Assembly: GCA_023439545.1 (NCBI GenBank)
Contig: JAEXNT010000011.1
Coordinates: forward strand, 62,001 to 126,000
Source of the DNA: Bacillota bacterium
GTDB lineage: Bacteria > Bacillota > Clostridia > Acetivibrionales > DTU013
DNA: 64,000 bases
Direction: 5' to 3'
This document shows positions 17,733-25,468 of the stretch, piece after piece. The notes beneath the pieces are model-generated. The model was not told where the DNA came from and made no database searches. It saw only the letters and a program-made list of their open reading frames with translations. Every line of letters begins with the position of its first letter. Position 1 is the stretch's first letter. A program made the position numbers and the translations under genes.

Positions 17733-18383
17733 TTACATCCTCGGCTCAGATAATTCTTTCTCGAGATCGATTGCAGTGAACGGGATACTCTTCTTTCCCC
17801 TGACCATTTTCTTTTCCAGCGCCTTCATAAATATTCCCTGGCCTGATTCGATGCAGTTCTCGTAAAGTCTCCTGTTGAAATCATCTCTCTCCAACGAATC
17901 TACGGACAGTCCGGCGAAATAGTCAAAAGCCTTTTTCATACTCAACGTTTTATTTACCCCGCAACTCGGCGAACCATCGACGCCCAAAATACCGACTACC
18001 TCAAAACCGTTGGACATATAGTCACGTAAAAGTGACACCGTCTTTGAGGCCAACCGGTGAAACCGGCATTTGGTATATAGCAAGAATAGCGGATATACGA
18101 GCCGCAATAAGTAATAAGCCGGTCTTTTACCGGCACCCATCGGCAGCCATAGAAGTTTCTTGTATATCCCTCCCCAGACAAGCTGTTCAGGGCACGGCAG
18201 CTGGACCACTCCGCAGTCCATTGTCAGGAGATCCTTCAGAAAATCCGTATTAATACCCTTGCAGCATGCGCCGCCAAAATAACGGGTATTCTCGTTAAGG
18301 ATGCAATGAGAAAGAAAAATGACCTTTTTGCTTCTTTCATCAGCAAGCTTTAGAATAATAAGGTCCAGCTTCTTATCCATCAC
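17733..18383 (-). CDS. TudS/DUF523-related putative desulfidase (CD3072-like)
   Basis: A 216-residue protein with the TudS-type layout: an N-terminal FLSHCILNENTRYFGG with Cys, a second Cys-containing segment VQLPCPEQ, and GVDGSPSCGV. In TudS (thiouracil desulfidase) three cysteines bind an iron-sulfur cluster that abstracts sulfur. The insert between the second and third motifs differs from classical DUF523 proteins and matches my memory of the clostridial CD3072 branch. Substrate unknown. It lies 29 bp after the P-loop kinase gene on the same strand. Confidence 0.75.
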   Translation of the reverse strand: MMDKKLDLIILKLADERSKKVIFLSHCILNENTRYFGGACCKGINTDFLKDLLTMDCGVVQLPCPEQLVWGGIYKKLLWLPMGAGKRPAYYLLRLVYPLFLLYTKCRFHRLASKTVSLLRDYMSNGFEVVGILGVDGSPSCGVNKTLSMKKAFDYFAGLSVDSLERDDFNRRLYENCIESGQGIFMKALEKKMVRGKKSIPFTAIDLEKELSEPRM

Positions 18384-18412
18384 AATTTCCCTTTGAAGAC
18401 CCTCTTTCTATC

Positions 18413-18937
18413 TTATTTATTAATGCTTTCGTGTATCCAAATGTCAGCAATCTGTGCAGCTTCCTTTGGCGTAAGCGCAGAAGTATCAAGCAGCTTTATA
18501 TTCGGATTCGTCTTTCTGGCATTCTCTATAAGCCAACGATTGAAATCCAATGAGCTTTTCAACCAATTCTCATCAGTCACATCTCTCACGGTACGCATAC
18601 GACGTTCGAGCTTTTCTTCGTCGCAAAAAACGGCAAGGTAGAAAATATCTGAAAATGAACTTCTTGCTTTACAACTTTCAACCTGTTTTGGGGTCGCATA
18701 ACCGCAAAGCACGACAGGCTTACCGATTTGCGATATGTTTGAGCATACATTAAGCCAGAGCTCACGGTAAGCATGATAATCATCTTCAGGCGTATTATAG
18801 GTTTCATTCCAAAGCAAGTCGCTTTCCATTACGATGTAATCAGACTCATTACGAAAAAGCTGCTCACACATTGTTGACTTTCCAACGCCGCTTGCTCCGG
18901 TAATTATGAATAATGGCAGCTTTTTAGTAGGATTCAT
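18413..18937 (-). CDS. P-loop kinase-like NTPase
   Basis: A 174-residue protein with a Walker A GASGVGKST (about 14-22), an acidic MESDLLW strand after it and a lid-like region RRMRTVRDVTDENW. It resembles small AAA_33/shikimate-kinase-like nucleotide kinases. Substrate unknown. It precedes the TudS-like gene on the same strand. Confidence 0.75.
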   Translation of the reverse strand: MNPTKKLPLFIITGASGVGKSTMCEQLFRNESDYIVMESDLLWNETYNTPEDDYHAYRELWLNVCSNISQIGKPVVLCGYATPKQVESCKARSSFSDIFYLAVFCDEEKLERRMRTVRDVTDENWLKSSLDFNRWLIENARKTNPNIKLLDTSALTPKEAAQIADIWIHESINK

Positions 18938-19208
18938 ATTTCATTCCGCTCCTTTTTCACCTAATCATATCAGCCGCCTTTACACCCGGATGATGATACT
19001 TGATTCCTTCAGTCCTGCTCCAATGGCGGATCGCGCCTGACGGGCGCCACTCGTCGCATGCAAAGTACATTTCGCAGCTGTGTTGAAATGCCGGCTTCTT
19101 TACTTCAGATATATTCTACACAATGCCGCTCCCGAATTTATTCCGATTTATATCCAACTTATACCCCTGATGTTTATTTACTATTTTTTCATTGGAATCT
19201 CACTTTCA

Positions 19209-19811
19209 CTAGCATTGAGCTCCCTCCGCAAAAGCCTTTTTGAAAAAAGCTTTTTTCAACACAGCATAGGTTGATTTTATAATTATATTCAATATCAAAT
19301 AGATGATAATTGCTATAACCAAAGCAAGAATACCATTGGCAGAATCCATTAAAACAACTGCGCTTCTGAGTAAATCCGCAAAAGCTATCACACTAAGCAG
19401 AGTTGAATATTTTATCAGCCTGCCGAATTCAAGAATAAATACGAGTACCAAAACTTTTAACTTATTTGGATAGTCCATTGGTTTTTCGAATGTGTCGGCA
19501 TGAGCATTACCAAGGCTTGCAATGTGTGCAATTGCGTTCAATGTCAGTACGATGATTGCTGTCGCATATGTGGATAGTAATAAACGAGGCACTAGCAATG
19601 GCAATACATAAAAGACAAAAAACAACTGTGCCAAAAGAGGTATTCCTTCAAACAACTCGATATACGCTGTAGACATCATTCGTACTATTTTTGCTTCCGA
19701 CCTCTTTCCCAGAAAAACCAAAGACCCTGGAATAGCTGCGATAGCAATAGAAATCAACGATATCATTAAAGTAGCCAATAAACCTTTAAGCAGTACAGGA
19801 AAATATTCCAT
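19209..19811 (-). CDS. Orphan amino-acid-type ABC permease, diverged
   Basis: A 200-residue membrane protein, MEYFPVLLKGLLATLMISL, with the GlnP/HisM start and an ELFEGIPLLAQLFFVFYVLP segment like the polar amino acid uptake permeases (ExRGxPxLvQLf). The EAA loop that docks the ATPase is poorly kept (LGNAHADTFEKPMDYPNKL), and no ATPase or binding-protein gene is nearby. GGGGGTAG precedes the ATG and a TTGACT/TAACAT promoter lies upstream, so it is probably still expressed. It could be a relic or a repurposed subunit. Confidence 0.65.
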   Translation of the reverse strand: MEYFPVLLKGLLATLMISLISIAIAAIPGSLVFLGKRSEAKIVRMMSTAYIELFEGIPLLAQLFFVFYVLPLLVPRLLLSTYATAIIVLTLNAIAHIASLGNAHADTFEKPMDYPNKLKVLVLVFILEFGRLIKYSTLLSVIAFADLLRSAVVLMDSANGILALVIAIIIYLILNIIIKSTYAVLKKAFFKKAFAEGAQC

Positions 19812-19918
19812 GTCTCTACCCCCTATTACCCTACAGTGAAACTATAGCTGAGCGTAATGATTTATACCTTTCATTATGACGCAGTGCTATCCCCTTTATC
19901 TCTTATGTTCCAACATTA

Positions 19919-19947
19919 ATGTTATATTATGGTAATGCATAAGTCAA
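19919..19947 (-). promoter_or_regulatory. Candidate promoter of the orphan permease
   Basis: On the minus strand: TTGACT (19942-19947), 17 bp, TAACAT (19919-19924), about 105 bp before the start codon. Confidence 0.45.
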
Positions 19948-20003
19948 GAACACGAACAACACAAGCTTTATAAACATACATAAGCCGCCCAAATTATAAA
20001 AAA

Positions 20004-20031
20004 ATACCTGCAGCGATTATGCCGCAGGTAT
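20004..20031 (-). terminator. Terminator of htpG
   Basis: On the minus strand, ATACCTGC and GCAGGTAT pair around a 12-nt loop and are followed by T7; it lies 50 bp after the htpG stop. Confidence 0.9.
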
Positions 20032-20081
20032 CCCGATACTTAAACCATATATTCAGGTTCTACAAATCACAAAAACCGCTT

Positions 20082-22028
20082 CTACCCTTCCAGTTCAGCC
20101 AGTTTGCCAAGCAAGGCGTTGCTTCTTTCAATAAAGTTCGCCATGGCTTCGGGTTCGAGCTGCTTGTGGCTCATCATGGCAAGGTCGTAAACGTGACGGC
20201 AGATAAGCGTCACATCGTCCTTCTTGCCGTCGTTTCCGGAAAGCCTTGCTACCGCCTGGATCAGAGCATTGCTTCTGTTCAGCACGAGAGTCTGCTCATC
20301 CTGGAACATATTGCCGAAATCCATGCCGTTCATGCCGTACATCCTGCTCATCTCCTGCATCCTTCTCGAATACTCGGAAAGGAGGATAATACCCGGTGTG
20401 GACGACGCCTTCAGCGCCTCAACCTGTATCTTGAGCTTGTCATTTCCCACAGCTTCCCTGAATACAGTCTCAAGCTTTTTGGTCAGATCCTCGTCGGCCG
20501 CGCCGGCTTCAGTATCCTTCATACTGTCTGAAAGATCGGAATCTATGCGTGAGAATTTAACGCCGCTTTCCTTCATCTCGAGGAACTGTATGAAGTGGTT
20601 GTCTATCATGGTGTTCAGTATGACGGCTTCCATGCCCTGGTCCCTGAACAGCCTGATATACTGGGACTGCTGCTTTTCATCCGACACGTAGAACACCTTA
20701 TCCTTGTGCTTGTCCTTGTTCCTTTCAAGATAATCCTTCAGCGTCACATATTCACCGTTCGTTGTCTTGAATATGACTATGTCCTTTACTTTATCGAAGA
20801 ACTTCTCCTCTCGGATGCAGCCGTATTTCACGAAGGGATTGATATCGTCCCAGTATTTATTGTAATTATCCCTTTCGTTCTCGAAGATCGCCGTAAGCTT
20901 GTCCGCGACTTTCTTTGTGATGTGGGCCGAGATCTTCGATACGTAGCCGTCGTTCTGCAGGAAGCTCCTCGAAACGTTCAAAGGCAGGTCGGGGCAGTCT
21001 ATGACTCCCTTCAGCAGCATGAGGAATTCAGGGATAACTTCCTTTATGTTGTCCGCAACAAATACCTGGTTGTAGTAGAGCTTGATCTGCCCTTCAATCG
21101 TCTCGAACTCATGCTTGAGCTTCGGGAAATAGAGAATTCCCTTCAGGTTGAACGGATAATCCATGTTCAGGTGTATCCAGAACAGGGGATCGTTGAAATC
21201 GTGGAATACTTTTTTATAGAATTCCTTGTACTCGTCATCGGTGCAATCCTTAGGCGCCTTTAGCCAAAGCGGGTATGTGTCGTTTATCGGCCTGGCCTGT
21301 TCTTCTTTTTCTTCCGCCCCGGTATCGGAGGCTTCGGCTCCCTCACCGGTTTTATCGGTATCTTCCTTCTTTTCCTTCTTCTCTTCTTTCTTTGCCGCGT
21401 CTTCCACGAATATTTCAATAGGCATGAAAGAGCAGTATTTCTCAAGTATTTCTCTCATTTTGTAATATTCGAGGAATTCGAGCGAATCCTCGGAAAGGTA
21501 AAGCGTGATAGTCGAACCTCTTTCAGAACGGTCCGAGTCGTCCATCTCGAATTCGGTGCCGCCCGTGCTCATCCATCTGACAGCTTTAGCTTCAGGCTGC
21601 CAGGATAACGTGTCTATCGTTACCTTTTCGGAAACCATGAACGCCGAATAGAAGCCAAGGCCGAAATGACCTATTATCTGGCTGCTCTCGTCAGCTTTAT
21701 CCTTGTATTTTTCGAGAAAATCCACCGCGCCTGAAAACGCTATCTGGTTGATATATTTTTTGACTTCGTCGCCCGTCATTCCGATACCGTTGTCAACGAT
21801 CCGGATGGTCTTATCGTCCTTGTTCACTATGACCCTGATATAATATTTTTCGTTTTCGGGCAGCTCGGCCTCGCCCATGGAAACGAGCTTCTTCATTTTA
21901 ATGATAGCGTCGTTTGCATTTGAAACCATTTCACGGATGAAAATATCCTTCTCTGAATACAGCCATTTTTTTATTATTGGCAGAATGTTTTCCGTATTAA
22001 TCGAAATATTCCCATTCTCATGTGACAT
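20082..22028 (-). CDS. htpG: Molecular chaperone HtpG (Hsp90)
   Basis: A 648-residue Hsp90. The GHKL ATPase domain carries the nucleotide-binding Asn and Asp (SNANDAI, DNGIGM) and GHFGLGFYSAFMV; middle and C-terminal dimerisation domains follow. A highly charged Lys/Glu-rich linker of about 40 residues (near 210-250) separates the N and middle domains, longer than in E. coli HtpG. AGGGAGG lies 7 nt before the ATG at 22028; the frame reaches 22061 but that start has no ribosome site. Its promoter has a CIRCE element just upstream, so HrcA heat-shock control is expected. A strong terminator follows. Confidence 0.97.
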   Translation of the reverse strand: MSHENGNISINTENILPIIKKWLYSEKDIFIREMVSNANDAIIKMKKLVSMGEAELPENEKYYIRVIVNKDDKTIRIVDNGIGMTGDEVKKYINQIAFSGAVDFLEKYKDKADESSQIIGHFGLGFYSAFMVSEKVTIDTLSWQPEAKAVRWMSTGGTEFEMDDSDRSERGSTITLYLSEDSLEFLEYYKMREILEKYCSFMPIEIFVEDAAKKEEKKEKKEDTDKTGEGAEASDTGAEEKEEQARPINDTYPLWLKAPKDCTDDEYKEFYKKVFHDFNDPLFWIHLNMDYPFNLKGILYFPKLKHEFETIEGQIKLYYNQVFVADNIKEVIPEFLMLLKGVIDCPDLPLNVSRSFLQNDGYVSKISAHITKKVADKLTAIFENERDNYNKYWDDINPFVKYGCIREEKFFDKVKDIVIFKTTNGEYVTLKDYLERNKDKHKDKVFYVSDEKQQSQYIRLFRDQGMEAVILNTMIDNHFIQFLEMKESGVKFSRIDSDLSDSMKDTEAGAADEDLTKKLETVFREAVGNDKLKIQVEALKASSTPGIILLSEYSRRMQEMSRMYGMNGMDFGNMFQDEQTLVLNRSNALIQAVARLSGNDGKKDDVTLICRHVYDLAMMSHKQLEPEAMANFIERSNALLGKLAELEG

Positions 22029-22077
22029 GTCCATTCCTCCCTGATAAACAATTCTGTACAACTTAATGCCAATATTT

Positions 22078-22107
22078 ATATTACAACTCGCATTCCTGCG
22101 TTGTCAA
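22078..22107 (-). promoter_or_regulatory. htpG promoter
   Basis: On the minus strand: a consensus -35 TTGACA (22102-22107), an 18-bp spacer and -10 TAATAT (22078-22083). The predicted leader is about 40 nt long. Confidence 0.8.
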
Positions 22108-22114
22108 GAAAAAA

Positions 22115-22141
22115 TTAGCACTCTCTTGATAGGAGTGCTAA
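22115..22141. promoter_or_regulatory. CIRCE operator (HrcA site) of htpG
   Basis: TTAGCACTC, 9 bp, GAGTGCTAA: an exact match to the CIRCE inverted repeat bound by the heat-shock repressor HrcA. It ends 7 bp upstream of the htpG -35 box. The only other neighbour, the PilZ gene, ends at 22173 and is transcribed toward the site. Confidence 0.95.
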
Positions 22142-22172
22142 TAATTAATGAAGGGTAATTTATTTTTGGAAG

Positions 22173-22571
22173 TTAATTAAGCTTTAGAATTATGATATGC
22201 CGGTCCTGCCTTACGGATATCCTGCTGAATATCTTTTTCAGCGTTTCCCTGAGCTCGGGGTCCGGTTCGAGGAATTTCAGGCCATATTCGAATTCGTTTA
22301 CTTCCGACCCGACCATGTGGACAATGCAGCCCTGAAGGCAATATTCAGAATTCTCCAGCTTTAAAATAGCTTCCAATATAACGGAAGTGTCCACGGGCAG
22401 CTTCAGCGAAGTAACGAACCTGAGCCCTCCGGGGCTGATATCAAGTATCCTTACTCTCGCGGCATTCGAAAAAACGCGCCTGTCCCCTATCCGCACGATA
22501 CTTATAGTACCGAAAAGCGGACTTTCGAGCTTGATCCTGAAAAATTTTCTCGAATATGCCTTAAGATTCAT
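22173..22571 (-). CDS. PilZ-domain c-di-GMP receptor candidate
   Basis: A 132-residue single-domain protein with the PilZ signature: RKFFR (RxxxR, about residues 8-12) and DISPGG (D/NxSxxG, about 44-49), both needed for c-di-GMP binding. AGGTGA lies 4 nt before the ATG. It starts 50 bp after the stop of the class IV aminotransferase gene on the same strand and probably shares its transcript. There is no effector domain, so it should act through a partner. The window also encodes a diguanylate cyclase (3745-5469). Confidence 0.85.
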   Translation of the reverse strand: MNLKAYSRKFFRIKLESPLFGTISIVRIGDRRVFSNAARVRILDISPGGLRFVTSLKLPVDTSVILEAILKLENSEYCLQGCIVHMVGSEVNEFEYGLKFLEPDPELRETLKKIFSRISVRQDRHIIILKLN

Positions 22572-22621
22572 TCAATCACCTGCCGCAGGCTTATTTCGGG
22601 CTCGCCCGCAACAGTTCCATA

Positions 22622-23455
22622 TTACCATATATTTACATTATCTTCAATATATTTCTTCAACAATTTATCATACTCGCGCCTGACTGCGGAAACAGCGGGA
22701 TTGGCGGAGGACTCGAAGTTCATGCCGTCTATTGTCCTAATTGGAAGGACTTTAATAGAGGTCCCGGACAAAAAGGCTCCGCTGATATCCTTCAACTCGC
22801 CGGCTCCGATAAACTGCTCCTTTACGTCATAACCGGCATTGCTGCAAGCTTCAAGAACATACTTGCGCGTTATGCCTTTCAGCACCGCATCACCGGGCGC
22901 CGTATATATTGCGTTGTTTTTAACGAAGAAAGCATTCGATTTGCTGCCTTCGGTTAACATCCCCCGGTCATTCACCAGCAGTACCTCGAAAAACCCGCCT
23001 TCGGCCATCCTTTCATTGACGGCGTCCTTGTAGCTTTTGTTCAGTATTTTTGCATTCGGGTTTTTGCGTTCGATCCTGATCAGGCCGGTTTTTACGCCCG
23101 CGTCGGCTTCCTGCTCCGAAGGGTAATAACTATTGCTGATGTATGCCACCTGCTGCTGGCTGCCGTCCATATCAGATACGACTATTTTTACATTACATAC
23201 TTTCGTACTGTTGGCCGACAAAAGCTTTTTTATATTGCCCGCAAGCTGTTTGCGGGTCATTTCCAAAGGTTTGCCTATAGCCTTGAAGGTGCCTCTCATC
23301 CGTTCATAATGGTCTTCGAAAAAAAGCGGCACTCCCTCTATTATACGAATTACCTCATAGGCTGATCTGCCGGAGGTACTGTCTGCATAAACCGGTTCCG
23401 AAGCACTTTTAACCGCGCCGTTGTGAATAAAAAATTGTCCGACATTGTCTTCCAT
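22622..23455 (-). CDS. Class IV PLP-dependent aminotransferase or aminodeoxychorismate lyase
   Basis: A 277-residue fold-type IV PLP enzyme. The likely PLP lysine is Lys136 in NPNAKILN, followed by the conserved EVLLVNDRGMLTEGSKSN segment that holds the cofactor phosphate. The family includes branched-chain and D-amino acid aminotransferases and 4-amino-4-deoxychorismate lyase (PabC). Sequence alone does not settle the substrate; no pabA/pabB or ilv gene is adjacent. Purine-rich AAAGGGATG precedes the ATG. Confidence 0.82.
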   Translation of the reverse strand: MEDNVGQFFIHNGAVKSASEPVYADSTSGRSAYEVIRIIEGVPLFFEDHYERMRGTFKAIGKPLEMTRKQLAGNIKKLLSANSTKVCNVKIVVSDMDGSQQQVAYISNSYYPSEQEADAGVKTGLIRIERKNPNAKILNKSYKDAVNERMAEGGFFEVLLVNDRGMLTEGSKSNAFFVKNNAIYTAPGDAVLKGITRKYVLEACSNAGYDVKEQFIGAGELKDISGAFLSGTSIKVLPIRTIDGMNFESSANPAVSAVRREYDKLLKKYIEDNVNIW

Positions 23456-23509
23456 ACCGCAATCATCCCTTTACTATTTATTCACTCGATTATACCAGTT
23501 TAGCCGCTA

Positions 23510-24058
23510 TTGTTCAAATTGCAAAGCGGTTGGTCTGAAGAAAATGGCCTTCAACTGCTGAAAGATCTTGATGAGAAATATGGAGAAACTGCAAAACGCA
23601 CGGTCTCGGAATTTCTGAAGGTCAATATTATAAGAGATTGGGCTGCAGTGGGTGAAAGGGATGCACACGAAGCGACAGAGATCGACGATTTCTTTCGAAT
23701 TCTCTGGGAACCACTTCAAAATACGGGATTTGAATATACTCGACAAAATAAGGGGAGTATTGTTGTACTGACCGTAACAAGGTGTCCGGTTTTTGAATTG
23801 GCTGAAAAGTCCGGAATGCATGAGTGGTTTTATCATATGGCATGCACTTCCGATTTCTACTCAACTCCGTCTTTCAGCAGCAAAATTGGCTTTACTAGAA
23901 CGAAATCGCTCATGCAGGGAGATGAATGCTGCAACCATACCTATTATTATAAAAATACCATTACAGATGATATGAGATTAGGTTATTGCGGTTTATTCTG
24001 CTGAAATTGCCCCAACTATCAGCAAACAGATGCAGTGAATGTAAATGCCCCCCCTTAA
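23510..24058 (+). pseudogene. L-2-amino-thiazoline-4-carboxylate hydrolase-like gene with DUF3795 tail interrupted by UGA
   Basis: The frame from TTG 23510 to TGA 24002-24004 encodes 164 residues resembling the ATC hydrolase family (PF14196): VVLTVTRCPVFELAE, a CTSDFYSTP segment and a GDECCNHTYYY end. It then enters YCGLFC, meets TGA, and continues in the same frame with NCPNY before TAA at 24056. YCGLxCxxCPxY is the opening motif of DUF3795, so the TGA falls inside a C-terminal DUF3795 domain, of which only about 24 residues remain. The 5' end also looks truncated: TTG has no ribosome site and an in-frame stop lies 9 bp upstream. Best read as a decayed fusion; UGA recoding is less likely. 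Confidence 0.6.
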
Positions 24059-24159
24059 CTTGATAATCTTCGATTTACCGTTCACTCCTGTTGTTACATG
24101 ATCTTTAAAGTAACTGAACTTAGCGCACTTAAAAACTTTTTCATTATTACTGCTTCTAC

Positions 24160-24386
24160 TTATTCACGCTGCCAATACTGAGTTCCATGAGCTGAAGCAT
24201 GTGCTTTTTCGGTACACTCTGCTAAAAGCCGGAATATGCTGCTATTTTGTCTACCGTTTGCTGAACTGTTGCGCCCTTTCGATTTTAAATATTCGATGAG
24301 CCCTGCCACTATTTCGGGCGAGGTTGTTGCACCTGAGTTCGAAGGTTTTGCTACAACGAGATTTGGTTTAATTCCAATAAGTGCGC
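24160..24386 (-). pseudogene. Fragment of a DUF362-type gene
   Basis: On the minus strand a frame without a start codon reads IKPNLVVAKPSNSGATT, then SPEIVAGLIEYLKSKG, the N-terminal signature of DUF362 (iron-sulfur-linked) proteins. The similarity ends within about 40 residues; the frame closes at 24160 and a TAA precedes it, so both ends are missing. The rest of the 24059-24567 spacer shows no gene. Confidence 0.6.
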
Positions 24387-24567
24387 TTTAAACACTCACT
24401 CTTTTACTCTTGACATCAATACCGCCTCAACATGTGATACTTAGGCTATTCCATAATTTTGAGAGAGCAAACTGAATTTGTTATTTATTTTATATCAAAA
24501 TACTACAAATTCTCTGTTAGGGTATGCTAACTTTTCTATTAATAAGTTTAATTATTTCAATATATCT

Positions 24568-25467
24568 TTATAAATTATGCTTCAAAAAGCTGATCATCAT
24601 CCGCCAGGCTTGTTCGGCCTCAGGACCGTTTTGGTGCGTAAATCCGTGAAGACACCCCTGGAAGCATTTATACTTAACATCAGCTCCAACCTTCTCCAGA
24701 CGCTTCCGGAACATTTCCGCCTCATTACATAGTGAGTCGTTTTCTGCCGTGATAATTAAAGTGGGAGGAAACGATTTCAGCTGCTCATCAGATGCAAACA
24801 AGGGCGAGATCAACGGATTTTTTCTTCCCTCCCTGACATTATGGTAGCACGCATCAAATAAGCGGCACATTTCAAGCGGAATGGCGCCATGAATCTGTGG
24901 CTTCATAGATGCATCCGTAAAGATATCGAGAGGCGGATAATCCAAAATCGCACATCGGATGCCTACCTCAATTTTTTTGGCCTCCATCAGGCAAACTGAC
25001 GCGGTGAAGTTGCCCCCTGCACTATGACCTCCCAGTGCAATACGGCTTGAATCAATTCCAAGTTCATCCGCATTTCGCTTCAGATACTTTAATACGGCAT
25101 ATACCTCTTCCAACGCTCTTGGAAAAGGGTTTTCGGGCGCCAGGCTGTAATCGACATTAACAATCCTCACATTGGCTTCCTCAGCTATAGCAGGCATAAA
25201 GGCATCATCCGATTCAGCATTCCCCAGCACAAATCCGCCTCCATGTAAATTCACGAAAACAGGGAGCTTTCCGGTCTTTTCCATATTGTAGGTAAGAACC
25301 CGGACTTTCCCCGATTCCGTATGCAAAAACTCTTCCTTACCGCCGATCGGAAGTAAGGTGCTGTTACCGGAAGCTTCCTCAATCTCCTTACGCTTGTCCT
25401 TCATAATTGATAACAACTGTTCTCTCGTGTAGCTTTCCAAATTAATTACATCTTCCATTTTATCCAC
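24568..25467 (-). CDS. Alpha/beta-hydrolase esterase, hormone-sensitive-lipase type
   Basis: A 299-residue carboxylesterase. It has the oxyanion motif HGGGFVLG, the nucleophile elbow GGHSAGGN, an acid in TAENDSL and a catalytic His in CLHGFTH. There is no signal peptide, so it is cytoplasmic. The frame reaches 25500, but GTG at 25467, one base after the TAA of the upstream gene and about 8 nt after AGAGG, is the best start. As the last gene of the carbohydrate operon it may remove acetyl or similar groups from imported sugars; that is inferred from context. Confidence 0.85.
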   Translation of the reverse strand: MDKMEDVINLESYTREQLLSIMKDKRKEIEEASGNSTLLPIGGKEEFLHTESGKVRVLTYNMEKTGKLPVFVNLHGGGFVLGNAESDDAFMPAIAEEANVRIVNVDYSLAPENPFPRALEEVYAVLKYLKRNADELGIDSSRIALGGHSAGGNFTASVCLMEAKKIEVGIRCAILDYPPLDIFTDASMKPQIHGAIPLEMCRLFDACYHNVREGRKNPLISPLFASDEQLKSFPPTLIITAENDSLCNEAEMFRKRLEKVGADVKYKCFQGCLHGFTHQNGPEAEQAWRMMISFLKHNL

Positions 25468-25468
25468 G

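Noticed and set aside
19080..19274. 64-codon plus-strand hydrophobic frame reading like a permease C-terminus
   Set aside because: No ribosome site, overlaps the permease gene antisense, and antisense frames of membrane genes are often hydrophobic; too weak to annotate.
20019..21263. Long plus-strand frames opposite htpG
   Set aside because: Shadow frames caused by the codon bias of htpG; no ribosome sites or protein features.
24002..24060. Selenocysteine insertion at the UGA
   Set aside because: No stable hairpin directly follows the UGA and the downstream frame is only 17 codons; decay explains it better.
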